Below, one piece after another: positions 33,456-41,792 of a DNA stretch of 64,000 nucleotides. The position numbers and the translations under genes were made by a program. This DNA is from Bacillus_BA fengqiuensis (GTDB lineage: Bacteria > Bacillota > Bacilli > Bacillales > Bacillaceae_H): the NCBI GenBank assembly GCA_030813035.1, contig JAUSTV010000002.1; one strand, given 5' to 3'. The notes beneath the pieces were generated by a model, which was not told where the DNA came from, did no database searches, and saw nothing but the letters and a program-made list of their open reading frames with translations. Numbering within the stretch: position 1 is the first letter of the stretch; every line of letters begins with the position of its first letter.

Positions 33456-34052
33456 TCAATCTTCAATTGAAATGCCTTTAAATAACAGGGGTATGGATTG
33501 ACGAATTAACGTTGATAAAGGCGGGGAACCTTCACTTGTGCACCAATAAAATAAGACCCCTGTAAAATGATGAATCATCATGAGGGAGAATTGTTCGAAA
33601 TAAAAATTGTCCAAAAATTCTTTTCTTTTTCGCCCCTCTTCAAATAAAAGAATGAGCAGTTCTTCAAATTTTCTTGATTGCAGCAACTCTTTACGTTGAA
33701 AGGACTCATCCGTGATGAGGACGTGAAAAAGGGAGCGGATGAGGGGACGGCCTGCTTCTTCAAGATGGAGAGCTATGTTCTCCCATAAACGGTACAAGCC
33801 TTCTTTAATTTTACCCTCTTGTTCAAAAATCTTTTCGGCTTCTTTTTCCATATATTCTGCTTGCTGTTCCTGAATGGTGTGAAGAACGGCTTGTTTCGAT
33901 TCAAAGTAGTTGAAAAAAGTTCCTTTGGCAACCCCTGCATTGGCTGTAATTTGGGAAACGGTCGTCTTGCCATATCCTTGCTTTTTGAACAATTCTATGG
34001 CAGTTTGCTGCAAGAGTTTTTTCGTATGTTCTTTTTGCTGGGCTCTTCTCAT
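33456..34052 (-). CDS. TetR/AcrR family transcriptional regulator
   Basis: A 198-residue repressor. Residues ~10-55 form the TetR helix-turn-helix (TAIELFKKQGYGKTTVSQITANAGVAKGTFFNYFESK) with the family KGTFFNYF recognition helix; the rest is the helical ligand and dimer domain. It is divergent from the MFS transporter gene, which is the usual arrangement of an efflux regulator and its target. A GAATGTA/TACATTC operator candidate lies between them. ATG 34052 follows GGAG. Confidence 0.85.
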   Translation of the reverse strand: MRRAQQKEHTKKLLQQTAIELFKKQGYGKTTVSQITANAGVAKGTFFNYFESKQAVLHTIQEQQAEYMEKEAEKIFEQEGKIKEGLYRLWENIALHLEEAGRPLIRSLFHVLITDESFQRKELLQSRKFEELLILLFEEGRKRKEFLDNFYFEQFSLMMIHHFTGVLFYWCTSEGSPPLSTLIRQSIPLLFKGISIED

Positions 34053-34142
34053 AGCTATTCAACTCCGCATATATTTAATCAAGGTATATACAGTAACACT
34101 TTAATATATAGACGAATTATAGCATTAAATAATAGAATCTCC

Positions 34143-34171
34143 GAATGTACATTCTTTCATAAGGGAATGTA
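34143..34171. promoter_or_regulatory. Candidate TetR operator
   Basis: GAATGTACATTC (34143-34154) is a perfect palindrome, and a further GAATGTA half-site follows at 34165-34171, mirrored by TACATTC. It lies between the divergent TetR and MFS genes. Confidence 0.5.
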
Positions 34172-34249
34172 AATATTTTGTAAAGGAACAGGACTCCAAG
34201 GGATATACATGGAAGTAAACATCAAAACTTGCTGAAGGGCGTGAAGCGG

Positions 34250-35563
34250 ATGACGGAGATGAAGAGGGAAGGAATGGGGAGTACGACAAAAAGGTCCTTT
34301 TTTGCTGTATATTGTTCCCTTCCCATATTAGGATGGGCATTATATGATTTTGCCAATACAATCTTTTCATCCAATATTACCACAATTTTCTTCCCGTTTT
34401 ATTTACAAGAAACAATTGGTACAAATGATGAGCTTAACCAAGTTGCGAGCACTTTCATCTCCTATGCGAATGCTTTGGCGAGCATACTTCTAGTCATCTT
34501 TTCTCCTCTTTTTGGAGTGATGATTGATCGAACGGGGAAGAAGAAACGGCCTCTTGTCACTCTTGCCCTTCTATCCATTGCATGTACAACAGGGATGGGG
34601 ATAGCTGCTTTTTGGCAGGAAAATGCTTTTTTGTCGCTTCTGATGGTCATTCTCTTATTTGTTCTGGCAAAGTTTTTTTATCACTCCAGCCTCGTTTTTT
34701 ATGACAGCATGATTGCAGATTTAGGAAATGAAAAAGAGCTGCCGCTCATTTCGGGGTTTGGCGTTGCTGTAGGATATATTGGAACGTTGGTCGGTCTTCT
34801 TGTTTATTTGTTTGTCGGAGACGGTCAGTTTCATCATGCTTTTATTCCAACCGCGCTGCTGTATTTTTTATTTACACTGCCCCTGATCATGTGGATAAAA
34901 GAGGAAAGAAAAGAAAAAGAGGATGAACCGGAACAACCGTTTTCTTTTTTCAGCGGCTATAAAGATATCATTCAAACATTCCGAGAAGCAAAGAGCCATA
35001 AGTCTATTTTTTTATTTATGTTAACGTACTTTTTTATTAATGATGCTATCGCTACCGCAATTGCGATGATGGCGGTGTATGCGAAAGCGGTCGTTGGGTT
35101 TACGACTGATATGTTCATTCTCCTTTATTTAATTTCTACGGTAGCGAGCATAATCGGTTCATTTCTATTTGGATATATTGCTAAGTCCATTGGAGCGAGA
35201 AGAGGAATTACGTATGTTGCTTTCATTTTGATAATTGCCCTTATTTTGGCAGTGACAGCCGTTCATTCTGCCGATTTTTGGATTTCGGGAAGTTTGTTTG
35301 GTGTAGCATTGGGTGCCATGTGGGTAACAACGAGGATACTGATTGTTGAACTTAGTCCTCCTGATAAAGCCGGTCAATTTTTCGGATTGTTTGCTTTCTC
35401 GGGAAAGGTTTCGGCGATACTGGGTCCTGTTGTATATGGAACGGTGACGCTCGTTTTTGCCCATACAGGCAATCTGGCAAGCCGACTCGCCTTATCATCT
35501 CTGCTTCTTTTTACGGTCATTGGTTTATTCATTCATTTAAGAACGCCATATGAGCAGGGATAA
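34250..35563 (+). CDS. MFS transporter, UMF1/Atg22-like family
   Basis: A 437-residue membrane protein with about twelve hydrophobic segments. The N-terminal LGWALYDFANTIFSSNI and the loop DRTGKKKRPL are typical of the UMF1 group (bacterial relatives of the Atg22 vacuolar effluxer); the acidic/basic central loop KEERKEKEDEPEQ separates the two halves. Substrate unknown. The divergent TetR gene is its probable repressor. Start is uncertain: ATG 34250 has GAAGGG 10 bases upstream, but ATG 34259, ATG 34274 or TTG 34229 are also in frame. Confidence 0.8.
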   Translation: MTEMKREGMGSTTKRSFFAVYCSLPILGWALYDFANTIFSSNITTIFFPFYLQETIGTNDELNQVASTFISYANALASILLVIFSPLFGVMIDRTGKKKRPLVTLALLSIACTTGMGIAAFWQENAFLSLLMVILLFVLAKFFYHSSLVFYDSMIADLGNEKELPLISGFGVAVGYIGTLVGLLVYLFVGDGQFHHAFIPTALLYFLFTLPLIMWIKEERKEKEDEPEQPFSFFSGYKDIIQTFREAKSHKSIFLFMLTYFFINDAIATAIAMMAVYAKAVVGFTTDMFILLYLISTVASIIGSFLFGYIAKSIGARRGITYVAFILIIALILAVTAVHSADFWISGSLFGVALGAMWVTTRILIVELSPPDKAGQFFGLFAFSGKVSAILGPVVYGTVTLVFAHTGNLASRLALSSLLLFTVIGLFIHLRTPYEQG

Positions 35564-35568
35564 AGAAG

Positions 35569-35590
35569 TGGGGTTAATGCGGGATAAACT
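35569..35590 (+). repeat. Tail fragment of the structured repeat
   Basis: GGTTAATGCGGGATAAA equals the 3' end of the structured repeat family (loop, 3' stem arm and TAAA), without the rest of the element. It lies at the cheV promoter. Confidence 0.5.
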
Positions 35591-35612
35591 TTTTGTATGT
35601 AACAGCCGATGA
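35585..35612 (+). promoter_or_regulatory. Sigma-D (motility) type promoter of cheV
   Basis: TAAA (35585-35588), 16 bases, then GCCGATGA (35605-35612) fits the sigma-D consensus TAAA-N14-16-GCCGATAT. It lies 55 bases upstream of the cheV start. Confidence 0.75.
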
Positions 35613-35666
35613 TATAAATGTAGAAATCACAAATGACAAGACTTAAAGATGGAAGGACGAAAAATC

Positions 35667-36572
35667 ATGGCACAAGATAAAGGGATTTTACTGGAAACGG
35701 GAACAAATGAATTAGAAATCGTAGAGTTTGGGATAGGTCAAATTAAATTTGGTATAAACGTCATCAAAGTAAAAGAAATTATCAATCCGGTTCCAATCAC
35801 TCCCATTCCGCATGCGCATCCATATGTGGAAGGAATTATTGAACTGAGAGGAGAGGTACTGCCGATTGTGAACGTGGCCACAGCTTTGAATATGGCACCA
35901 TCTTCTACGCCGGATAAAGATAAGTTTATCGTAACCGAATTCAACAAGCAGAAAATGGTCTTTCACGTTCATCACGTGACACAAATTCACCGGATTTCAT
36001 GGAAACAGATTGAAAAACCGTCTCAAATGTACCAGGGATTAGAGACGCAAATTACAGGGGTTATTAAGATGGGAGACCATATGCTATTAATGCTCGATTT
36101 TGAAAAGATTGTAACAGACGTTAACCCGGACTCGGGAATTAATGTGAGTTCTGTTAAAAAATTAGGGGTAAGAGAAAGATCGAACAAACGAATTGTCGTT
36201 GCAGAGGATTCACCGCTTTTGCGCCGTCTTGTTTCCGATACACTCGAAGAAGCCGGCTATGTGAATGGAGAATTCTTTGAAAATGGGCAAGATGCTCTCC
36301 GTTATTTGGAATCGCTTGTTGAAAATGGTACCGCCATTGAAGATCAAGTAAATTTAGTCATTACAGATATTGAGATGCCGCAAATGGATGGTCATCATTT
36401 GACGAAGCGAATTAAAGAGGATGCGAGGCTATCCGTCTTGCCGATTATTATTTTCTCCTCTCTTATTACAGAGGACTTACGTCATAAAGGGCAAATGGTC
36501 GGAGCGAACGGGCAAGTGAGCAAACCTGAAATCGCTGAACTAATCCGAATGGTAGACGAACATATTTTATAA
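35667..36572 (+). CDS. cheV: Chemotaxis coupling/response protein CheV
   Basis: A 301-residue fusion of a CheW-like coupling domain (~10-150, GTNELEIVEF, EGIIELRGEVLPIV) and a response-regulator receiver domain (~175-301). The phosphoacceptor is Asp234 in VITDIEMPQMDG, with the acidic pocket in VVAEDSP and the lysine in VSKPE. CheV couples chemoreceptors to CheA and takes part in adaptation. ATG 35667 follows GGAAGGA; the upstream ATG 35649 has no site. A sigma-D promoter precedes it, in line with membership of the motility regulon. Confidence 0.95.
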   Translation: MAQDKGILLETGTNELEIVEFGIGQIKFGINVIKVKEIINPVPITPIPHAHPYVEGIIELRGEVLPIVNVATALNMAPSSTPDKDKFIVTEFNKQKMVFHVHHVTQIHRISWKQIEKPSQMYQGLETQITGVIKMGDHMLLMLDFEKIVTDVNPDSGINVSSVKKLGVRERSNKRIVVAEDSPLLRRLVSDTLEEAGYVNGEFFENGQDALRYLESLVENGTAIEDQVNLVITDIEMPQMDGHHLTKRIKEDARLSVLPIIIFSSLITEDLRHKGQMVGANGQVSKPEIAELIRMVDEHIL

Positions 36573-36618
36573 TCGAAAAGACAGGGGCCCGCGTCAGCGG
36601 GTCCCTGTCTTTTCGATT
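36571..36618. terminator. Bidirectional terminator between cheV and ykyB
   Basis: AATCGAAAAGACAGGG pairs with CCCTGTCTTTTCGATT around a G/C-rich inner loop. The 5' arm includes the cheV stop codon. Confidence 0.9.
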
Positions 36619-37084
36619 AAAAATAACTTTTCCCGAGCGGCTTAAACACGGGTGCCTGTGTTTTTCTATGTAGATACAGCGGGTGTTGAGGAGGCTTTAC
36701 CCAGTATCCGGCATATTTGGATAGAATACGCTTTGCGTGGGACAAAGACATGGATGTTTTGGGATTTCGGTATTGGTGATTTAAGTGACCGAGGTGCGGA
36801 AGTTGTTGAAAGTCTTCTTTTTTAGGAGGCATGTGAAAATAGTAGTCCCCAACAGAAACGAGTACATCAGATTTTTGTTGGCTTTTTCCAGGGTTTGGAG
36901 AGAAGTGAAGGCCTTCTTTTTTTGCTTTTCCTTCCGTGAGAAGTTTTTCTAAAGCAAGCTTCTTTAACGTATACAATTTTTTCGGGTCTGGTGCTGCCTT
37001 AGCATGGCGATTAACTGTAAAAATGGCTTGCGCCAGTTCATTAACAGATTCTTTCAAATGTTCGTGGCCGGTTAAGTCGGACAT
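36617..37084 (-). CDS. ykyB: YkyB-like protein (155 aa)
   Basis: A 155-residue soluble basic protein of unknown function. The helical N-terminal half has ELAQAIFTVNRHAKAAPD and KKLALEKLLTEGKA. The C-terminal part has a GLHFSPNPGKSQQKSDVLVSVGDYYFHMP stretch (given in pieces: GLHFSPNPG, VSVGDYYFHMP). Length and wording match B. subtilis YkyB, as does its place next to cheV. ATG 37084 follows AAGGAG. No enzymatic motif is visible. Confidence 0.8.
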   Translation of the reverse strand: MSDLTGHEHLKESVNELAQAIFTVNRHAKAAPDPKKLYTLKKLALEKLLTEGKAKKEGLHFSPNPGKSQQKSDVLVSVGDYYFHMPPKKEDFQQLPHLGHLNHQYRNPKTSMSLSHAKRILSKYAGYWVKPPQHPLYLHRKTQAPVFKPLGKSYF

Positions 37085-37255
37085 AATGACACTCCTTCTT
37101 TTTATTCATCCTGTTTTTGACGGGAAAATCTGCCGTTCTTCATCGAATGCTTGTTTCTCTTTTATTATATACCCAGATTCCGCTTTTGCAAACGAGAGAT
37201 ATTTTCAGCGGAAAACAACCTTCCTGAATAACTTGTTCCGAAAAAGTTTAAAAGA

Positions 37256-37472
37256 GATAAAGGAAACTTCCATCAGTGGGTTTTTCTTTATCCCCACTGA
37301 TGGTTAGTTAGGCCCGCACGATGCGGGTCACGCAGACGTTGCCGCAGGACGCGGCGATGTTAGTCTGTGTTCTTATGTTCGGGCTTTTACGGGCAGTTAT
37401 CCCCCGTTCAGAATTCTCCGATTTCTCTCAATTCTTGAAGTGGGGGTTTTACTGCCCGTTAATGCGGGGTAA
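37256..37472 (+). repeat. Structured modular repeat, long copy C2
   Basis: The most complete copy. 5' hairpin CCATCAGTGGG/CCCACTGATGG (37270-37303). Central module with CCCGCA-CGA-TGCGGG, the CGCAGAC (37331-37337)/GTCTGTG (37363-37369) stem and inner TTGCCGC/GCGGCGA. Long-range ACGGGCAGT/ACTGCCCGT stem. 3' bulged hairpin TTTTAC-TG-CCCG-TTAATG-CGGG-GTAAAA (37447-37474). Confidence 0.9.
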
Positions 37473-37555
37473 AAAGAGTGAAAATAAAAAACAGCCTTCA
37501 TGAACCCTTCCTTTTCAAGGAAGAATAAATCATATATATAGTGAAGCTTTAATTG

Positions 37556-37661
37556 GTTTGAAAGGTAGGGTACCCGTTCATTACTGCCTGAACCGTTAGG
37601 TGTTTATACAATGGCCCATTCTTAAAGGAAGGGTTTCTTACCCGTTAATGCGGGATAAAAT
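37556..37661 (+). repeat. Structured modular repeat, short copy C6
   Basis: Lacks the central module. It has the 3' end CCCGTTAATGCGGGATAAAA (37641-37660) and upstream inverted words around AACCCTTCC/GGAAGGGTT. It ends 24 bases before the glcU start. Confidence 0.65.
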
Positions 37662-37684
37662 TTGAAGGTAAGAAGGTGTTATGA

Positions 37685-38545
37685 TTGTTGGATATTCTTA
37701 TTGCTCTTATTCCCGCCGTTACGTGGGGAAGTATTGTTCTTGTCAGTGTAAAGCTTGGAGGTTCTGCCGCCAACCAAGTTTTAGGATTGACCATTGGCGC
37801 ACTTTTATTTGCGGCTGGATCTTCTTTTTTTATGCAGCCTAATTTGTCTTTAAAGATTGTGACGGTCAGTTTCATTTCAGGTGCTTTTTGGGCCCTTGGA
37901 CAAAAAAATCAATTCCGTGCCGTTGAGTATTTAGGTGTATCGAAAGCCGTTCCCATTTCAACAGGCATGCAGCTTGTAGCGACAAGTTTATTCGGTGTCC
38001 TCGCATTTGGCGAATGGTCGACAAAGACAAAAGTGATGATTGGAGTCGGGGCTCTTATTTGTATTATTGCGGGTGTTATTTTGACATCGCTTAAAGAGAA
38101 GGGAAAAGATGGTTCAGATAAAAAAGGGCAATTTAAAAAAGGGATGGTGACCCTGCTTATCTCTACGGTCGGATATTTAGTATATGTGATTGTCATCCGT
38201 TGGTTTGAAATCGACGGATGGTCAGCTATTTTACCTCAGGCCGGCGGGATGATTGCAGGAGCTCTGCTGTTGACAATCAAAGAGAAACCATATGACCGAT
38301 ATACCATCCGCAACATTTTAACCGGTTTTATTTGGGCAACAGGAAATATCGGGCTCCTCCTTTCGGTTCCTAGGGCAGGAGTAGCGACAAGCTTTTCTTT
38401 TTCTCAAATGGGAATCATCATTTCAACGTTTGGCGGCATCTTTTTACTTGGAGAAAAAAAATCAAAAAGACAAATGGTGTTCGTCATTATTGGAAGCATT
38501 TTAATCATTACAGGCGGTATCCTGCTTGGGTTCACAAAAAAATAA
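37685..38545 (+). CDS. glcU: Glucose uptake protein GlcU (GRP transporter family)
   Basis: A 286-residue transporter with ten hydrophobic segments, of the glucose/ribose porter family. Typical wording: LIPAVTWGSIVLVSVKLGG, ISGAFWALGQKNQFRA, GVSKAVPISTGMQL and GVATSFSFSQMGIIIS. It imports unphosphorylated glucose for the dehydrogenase encoded next. In B. subtilis the same pair is transcribed by sigma-G in the forespore and used at germination. Start is TTG 37685, 6 bases behind AAGGTG (TTG 37688 also possible). Repeat C6 ends just upstream. Confidence 0.9.
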   Translation: MLDILIALIPAVTWGSIVLVSVKLGGSAANQVLGLTIGALLFAAGSSFFMQPNLSLKIVTVSFISGAFWALGQKNQFRAVEYLGVSKAVPISTGMQLVATSLFGVLAFGEWSTKTKVMIGVGALICIIAGVILTSLKEKGKDGSDKKGQFKKGMVTLLISTVGYLVYVIVIRWFEIDGWSAILPQAGGMIAGALLLTIKEKPYDRYTIRNILTGFIWATGNIGLLLSVPRAGVATSFSFSQMGIIISTFGGIFLLGEKKSKRQMVFVIIGSILIITGGILLGFTKK

Positions 38546-38564
38546 CAGAAAGGGAGCGAGTAGT

Positions 38565-39350
38565 ATGTATCAGGATTTAGCCGGGAAAACAGCGGTGATT
38601 ACAGGATCTTCAAGCGGAATCGGTAAAGCGATTGCCATTCGTTTTGGACAAGAGGAAATGAAAGTCGTGGTCAATTATTTGGGCAATCCAGAACAAGCGG
38701 ATGAAGTGGTAGCAGAAATTAAAAAAGCTGGAGGTGATGCGATTGCCGTTCAAGCGGATGTATCAAAAGAAAGTGACATGAAAAGGTTGATTGAAGCTGC
38801 CCATACTTCTTTCGGAAGATTGGATGTTATGGTCAATAACGCAGGGATTCAAACGGAAATCCCTTCTCACGAGATGACACTTGATGATTGGAATAAGGTG
38901 ATTTCTGTCAACTTATCGGGAACCTTTTTAGGTTCGAGTCAAGCGATTAACTATATGTTGGAGAATGGGATTAAAGGATGCGTCATTAATATGTCAAGTG
39001 TTCATGATGTGATTCCATGGCCTCACTTTGTTCATTATGCCTCCAGTAAAGGCGGCATTAAGATGATGACAGAAACATTGGCTCTTGAATATGCCCCAAA
39101 AGGAATTCGGGTGAATGCGATTGGTCCAGGAGCCATCAACACGCCGATTAATGCAGAAAAATTTTCAGACCCGAGTGTGAAATCATCCGTAGAAAAGATG
39201 ATTCCGATGGGGTATATTGCCGAATCAACAGAAATTGCCTCTGTCGCCGCTTTTTTAGCATCAAAAGAAGCGAAGTATATAACAGGTGTGACCCTTTATG
39301 CTGATGGGGGTATGACGCTGTATCCGAGCTTTCAAGCAGGCAAAGGTTAA
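38565..39350 (+). CDS. gdh: Glucose 1-dehydrogenase
   Basis: A 261-residue short-chain dehydrogenase oxidising glucose to gluconolactone with NAD(P). Seen: cofactor motif TGSSSGIGKAIA (residues ~13-24), NNAG, catalytic Ser in MSSVHD and the YASSK motif (Tyr/Lys), and the tetramer-forming C-terminus SFQAGKG, which matches B. megaterium glucose dehydrogenases. ATG 38565 follows AAAGGGAG; 20 bases separate it from glcU, so the two are one operon. Its stop codon overlaps that of the convergent ykuD by three bases. Confidence 0.93.
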   Translation: MYQDLAGKTAVITGSSSGIGKAIAIRFGQEEMKVVVNYLGNPEQADEVVAEIKKAGGDAIAVQADVSKESDMKRLIEAAHTSFGRLDVMVNNAGIQTEIPSHEMTLDDWNKVISVNLSGTFLGSSQAINYMLENGIKGCVINMSSVHDVIPWPHFVHYASSKGGIKMMTETLALEYAPKGIRVNAIGPGAINTPINAEKFSDPSVKSSVEKMIPMGYIAESTEIASVAAFLASKEAKYITGVTLYADGGMTLYPSFQAGKG

Positions 39351-39862
39351 GGAGAAGAGTAGGCGCGTGAAGGTCGAATATATACAGCTGTTCCGTTTGG
39401 GACAATGGAAGCCAGTTCATTCACATTTTCGTTGTACATTCGAATGCAGCCTTTAGAGACCGCTTTTCCAATGGAAGAAGGCTGATTCGTCCCGTGAATG
39501 CCATAATGTATTTTTGATAAACTGAGCCACATTACTCCGAACGGACCTCCCGGATTCGGTTCACGGTTGGCAATAACAAAGTTACCAATCGGCGTTGCTG
39601 ATAGCATCTTCCCTACAGCGATGGGATATGTTTTGACTGTAACGCCGTTCCTTCTCAGTTCAAGTTGCTTTTCTTTCAAGTATACATGGATCGTATACGG
39701 AATACTTTCTTTCGGAGGCAATCCTGGAATGATAATGATTTGACCTGGCATAATGATGTTGGGATTAATGGATGGATTAGCCAAGATGATAGATTGAAGA
39801 GAGCGACGATAATCGAGGGCGATGGATGACAATGTTTCCCCCGGCTTTACAATATGGTTCAC
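39347..39862 (-). CDS. ykuD: L,D-transpeptidase with LysM domain (YkuD)
   Basis: A 171-residue spore or cell-wall cross-linking enzyme. Residues ~3-48 form a LysM peptidoglycan-binding domain (IVKPGETLSSIALDY), and residues ~55-168 the YkuD catalytic domain with HYGIHGTN and the nucleophile Cys139 in SKGCIRMYN. I chose GTG 39862, 7 bases from AGGAGG; ATG 39868 touches that site and longer frames have none. Length agrees with B. subtilis YkuD (164 aa), which is present in spores. No signal peptide, as in the B. subtilis protein. Confidence 0.92.
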   Translation of the reverse strand: MNHIVKPGETLSSIALDYRRSLQSIILANPSINPNIIMPGQIIIIPGLPPKESIPYTIHVYLKEKQLELRRNGVTVKTYPIAVGKMLSATPIGNFVIANREPNPGGPFGVMWLSLSKIHYGIHGTNQPSSIGKAVSKGCIRMYNENVNELASIVPNGTAVYIRPSRAYSSP

Positions 39863-40038
39863 ATCCATTCCTCCTTTTAAACATGATGAACTAGTGTATT
39901 GTATTGCGATGCTGTTCAAAAAATGCCTCAATATAATGGAAAGGCGCAGAAAAAACCTTATATTAATGGTTGTGAAATTTGGCTGGAATCAGCTAGAATA
40001 TTCATAACAATATATTCAGTAAACTACATAAGTAAAGG

Positions 40039-41583
40039 ATGTTAAAACCGTTGAGCGATAAGTATGCAATGATTGATATAGGGTCCAATACAATGCGTCT
40101 TGTCATATATGAACATGATTCCCGAAAGAAATTCAAACAATTGGAAAATGTAAAAGTAGTGGCAAGGCTTCGTAACTATTTAGATGAAGAACAACAGTTA
40201 AACGAAGAAGGAATCAATATACTGATCGATACGCTGCACAGCTTTCAAATTATTACAAGGCATCACGGTGTACAAAATGTAAAGTGTGTGGCGACTGCAA
40301 CTGTCCGTCAGGCAGACAATCGCGAAGAAATATGTCGCCTTGTTCAAAAACTGACGGATTTTAAAATGACTATTTTATCCGAATATGAAGAGGCCTTCTA
40401 TGGATTTCTGGCCGTAGTGAATTCGACCGATATAACAGAAGGCATCACCATTGATATTGGAGGCGGGAGTACAGAGATAACGTATTTTTTAGACCGGCAG
40501 CTTATTGAGTATCACAGTTTTCCTTTTGGAGCGTTGTCTTTAAAGCTTCAATATGTACAAGAACAAGAGGACACCCCGACAGAAGAAGAGCGAAAGGCAA
40601 TCAAGGAGTTTGTCCAATCCCAGTTCGAAACGATTCCTTGGTTACATGGAAAGCAAGTGCCTATTGTAGCCATTGGAGGAAGTGCGCGCAACATGGTGCA
40701 GCTTCATCAAAGCTTTATCCATTATCCATTGGCTGGTGTTCATCAATACGAAATGATACCTGACGATATTCAATTGCTAAAAAAACAGCTTACCGGCATG
40801 AATTACCAAGAACTGCAAAGATTAGAAGGGTTGTCAAAAGATCGTGCAGATACCATTTTGCCGGCAATGGAAGTATTTGAATCACTGTGCGAAGTGACAA
40901 AAGCCCCGCGATTCATGCTGAGCAGAAAAGGTCTTAGGGAAGGTCTGATGTTTGAAGAATTGATTAAGCCCCTTGGAATCGGTCTTTATCCCAATGTATT
41001 AGAGGAAAGTTTTCAAGAGCTTGTCATGGACTTTGAGATTGATACGGATCATGTCACACAGGTTACAAAAATCGCCAGTTTGTTGTTTCAGCATTTTCGT
41101 ATGCATCTTGATTTTCGGTTGGGGGATGAGGATCTTTATTTATTGAAAAGAGCAGCCCAAGTTTTTCATCTTGGGGAGTATATTGATTCTGAATCGAGCA
41201 GCCAGCATACCTTTTATTTATTGGCAAACCGAACGATTGACGGGATACGCCATAAAGATAGGCTGAAGCTGGCATTGCTTGCTTCTTATAAGGGGAAATC
41301 GGCATTTCGTCAATATATGGAACCATTTAAAGACTGGCTTACAAAAGAGGAACAAAAAACACTTCGTTTCTTAGGGGCTGTTTTGAAGTTTGCCTCAAGC
41401 TTAAATGCTACGAAAAGAAATATTGTAAAACATCTTGACGTAGATGCGGATTCAACGGGATTTACCATCAAAATTTTATGCAGCAGTGACTATAAAGCAG
41501 AAGAGTATCAAGCAGAAAAACAAAAAAAACATTTAGAAAAAGTAACAAAGCAGCCCATTGTATTACAATTTCAGAAATTATAA
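40039..41583 (+). CDS. ppx: Exopolyphosphatase (Ppx/GppA family)
   Basis: A 514-residue enzyme that removes terminal phosphate from polyphosphate (members may also act on pppGpp). The ASKHA-type N-terminal domains contain IDIGSNTMRLVIYE, ATATVRQADN and TIDIGGGSTEITY (phosphate loops); residues ~310-514 form the HD-like helical domain. Start is uncertain: ATG 40039 is one base from AAAGG, while TTG 40051 has better spacing. It is followed by its own terminator and then, in the same direction, by ppk, the enzyme that makes its substrate. Confidence 0.88.
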   Translation: MLKPLSDKYAMIDIGSNTMRLVIYEHDSRKKFKQLENVKVVARLRNYLDEEQQLNEEGINILIDTLHSFQIITRHHGVQNVKCVATATVRQADNREEICRLVQKLTDFKMTILSEYEEAFYGFLAVVNSTDITEGITIDIGGGSTEITYFLDRQLIEYHSFPFGALSLKLQYVQEQEDTPTEEERKAIKEFVQSQFETIPWLHGKQVPIVAIGGSARNMVQLHQSFIHYPLAGVHQYEMIPDDIQLLKKQLTGMNYQELQRLEGLSKDRADTILPAMEVFESLCEVTKAPRFMLSRKGLREGLMFEELIKPLGIGLYPNVLEESFQELVMDFEIDTDHVTQVTKIASLLFQHFRMHLDFRLGDEDLYLLKRAAQVFHLGEYIDSESSSQHTFYLLANRTIDGIRHKDRLKLALLASYKGKSAFRQYMEPFKDWLTKEEQKTLRFLGAVLKFASSLNATKRNIVKHLDVDADSTGFTIKILCSSDYKAEEYQAEKQKKHLEKVTKQPIVLQFQKL

Positions 41584-41613
41584 GCGCGCAATATGCGGCG
41601 CTTATAATTTTTC
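41579..41613 (+). terminator. Terminator overlapping the ppx stop codon
   Basis: TTATAAGCGC pairs with GCGCTTATAA and is followed by TTTTTC. The stop codon is within the 5' arm. It separates ppx from the phosphate-controlled ppk. Confidence 0.85.
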
Positions 41614-41690
41614 TATTCAATTGTTGTCTATATACCGGATTTATTTTCTGAAAATTTAGATTATAAAAAGCTTGTAAGATGAATATATCA

Positions 41691-41743
41691 CTAACAAGAA
41701 ATTTACATTATATTTACATTTAATTAACATTTCAATGGTATGG
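41691..41743 (+). promoter_or_regulatory. PHO box (PhoP binding repeats) and promoter of ppk
   Basis: Four hexamers with exact 11-base periodicity: CTAACA (41691), TTTACA (41702), TTTACA (41713), TTAACA (41724). This is the TT(A/C/T)ACA-N5 direct-repeat pattern that PhoP~P binds in B. subtilis. A possible -10 (TATGGT) follows at 41738. It predicts induction of ppk on phosphate limitation. Confidence 0.8.
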
Positions 41744-41792
41744 TGGAGTGGAAAAGATAACTAAAAATAGAGAATTTAAGTAAGGGTGGGCA

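Noticed and set aside
37321..37503. 60-residue forward frame in repeat C2
   Set aside because: It is composed only of repeat sequence with paired stems; no ribosome site.
37256..37661. CRISPR-like or IS-derived array
   Set aside because: Repeated words are not regularly spaced with unique spacers, and there is no transposase frame; it is two copies of a structured repeat.
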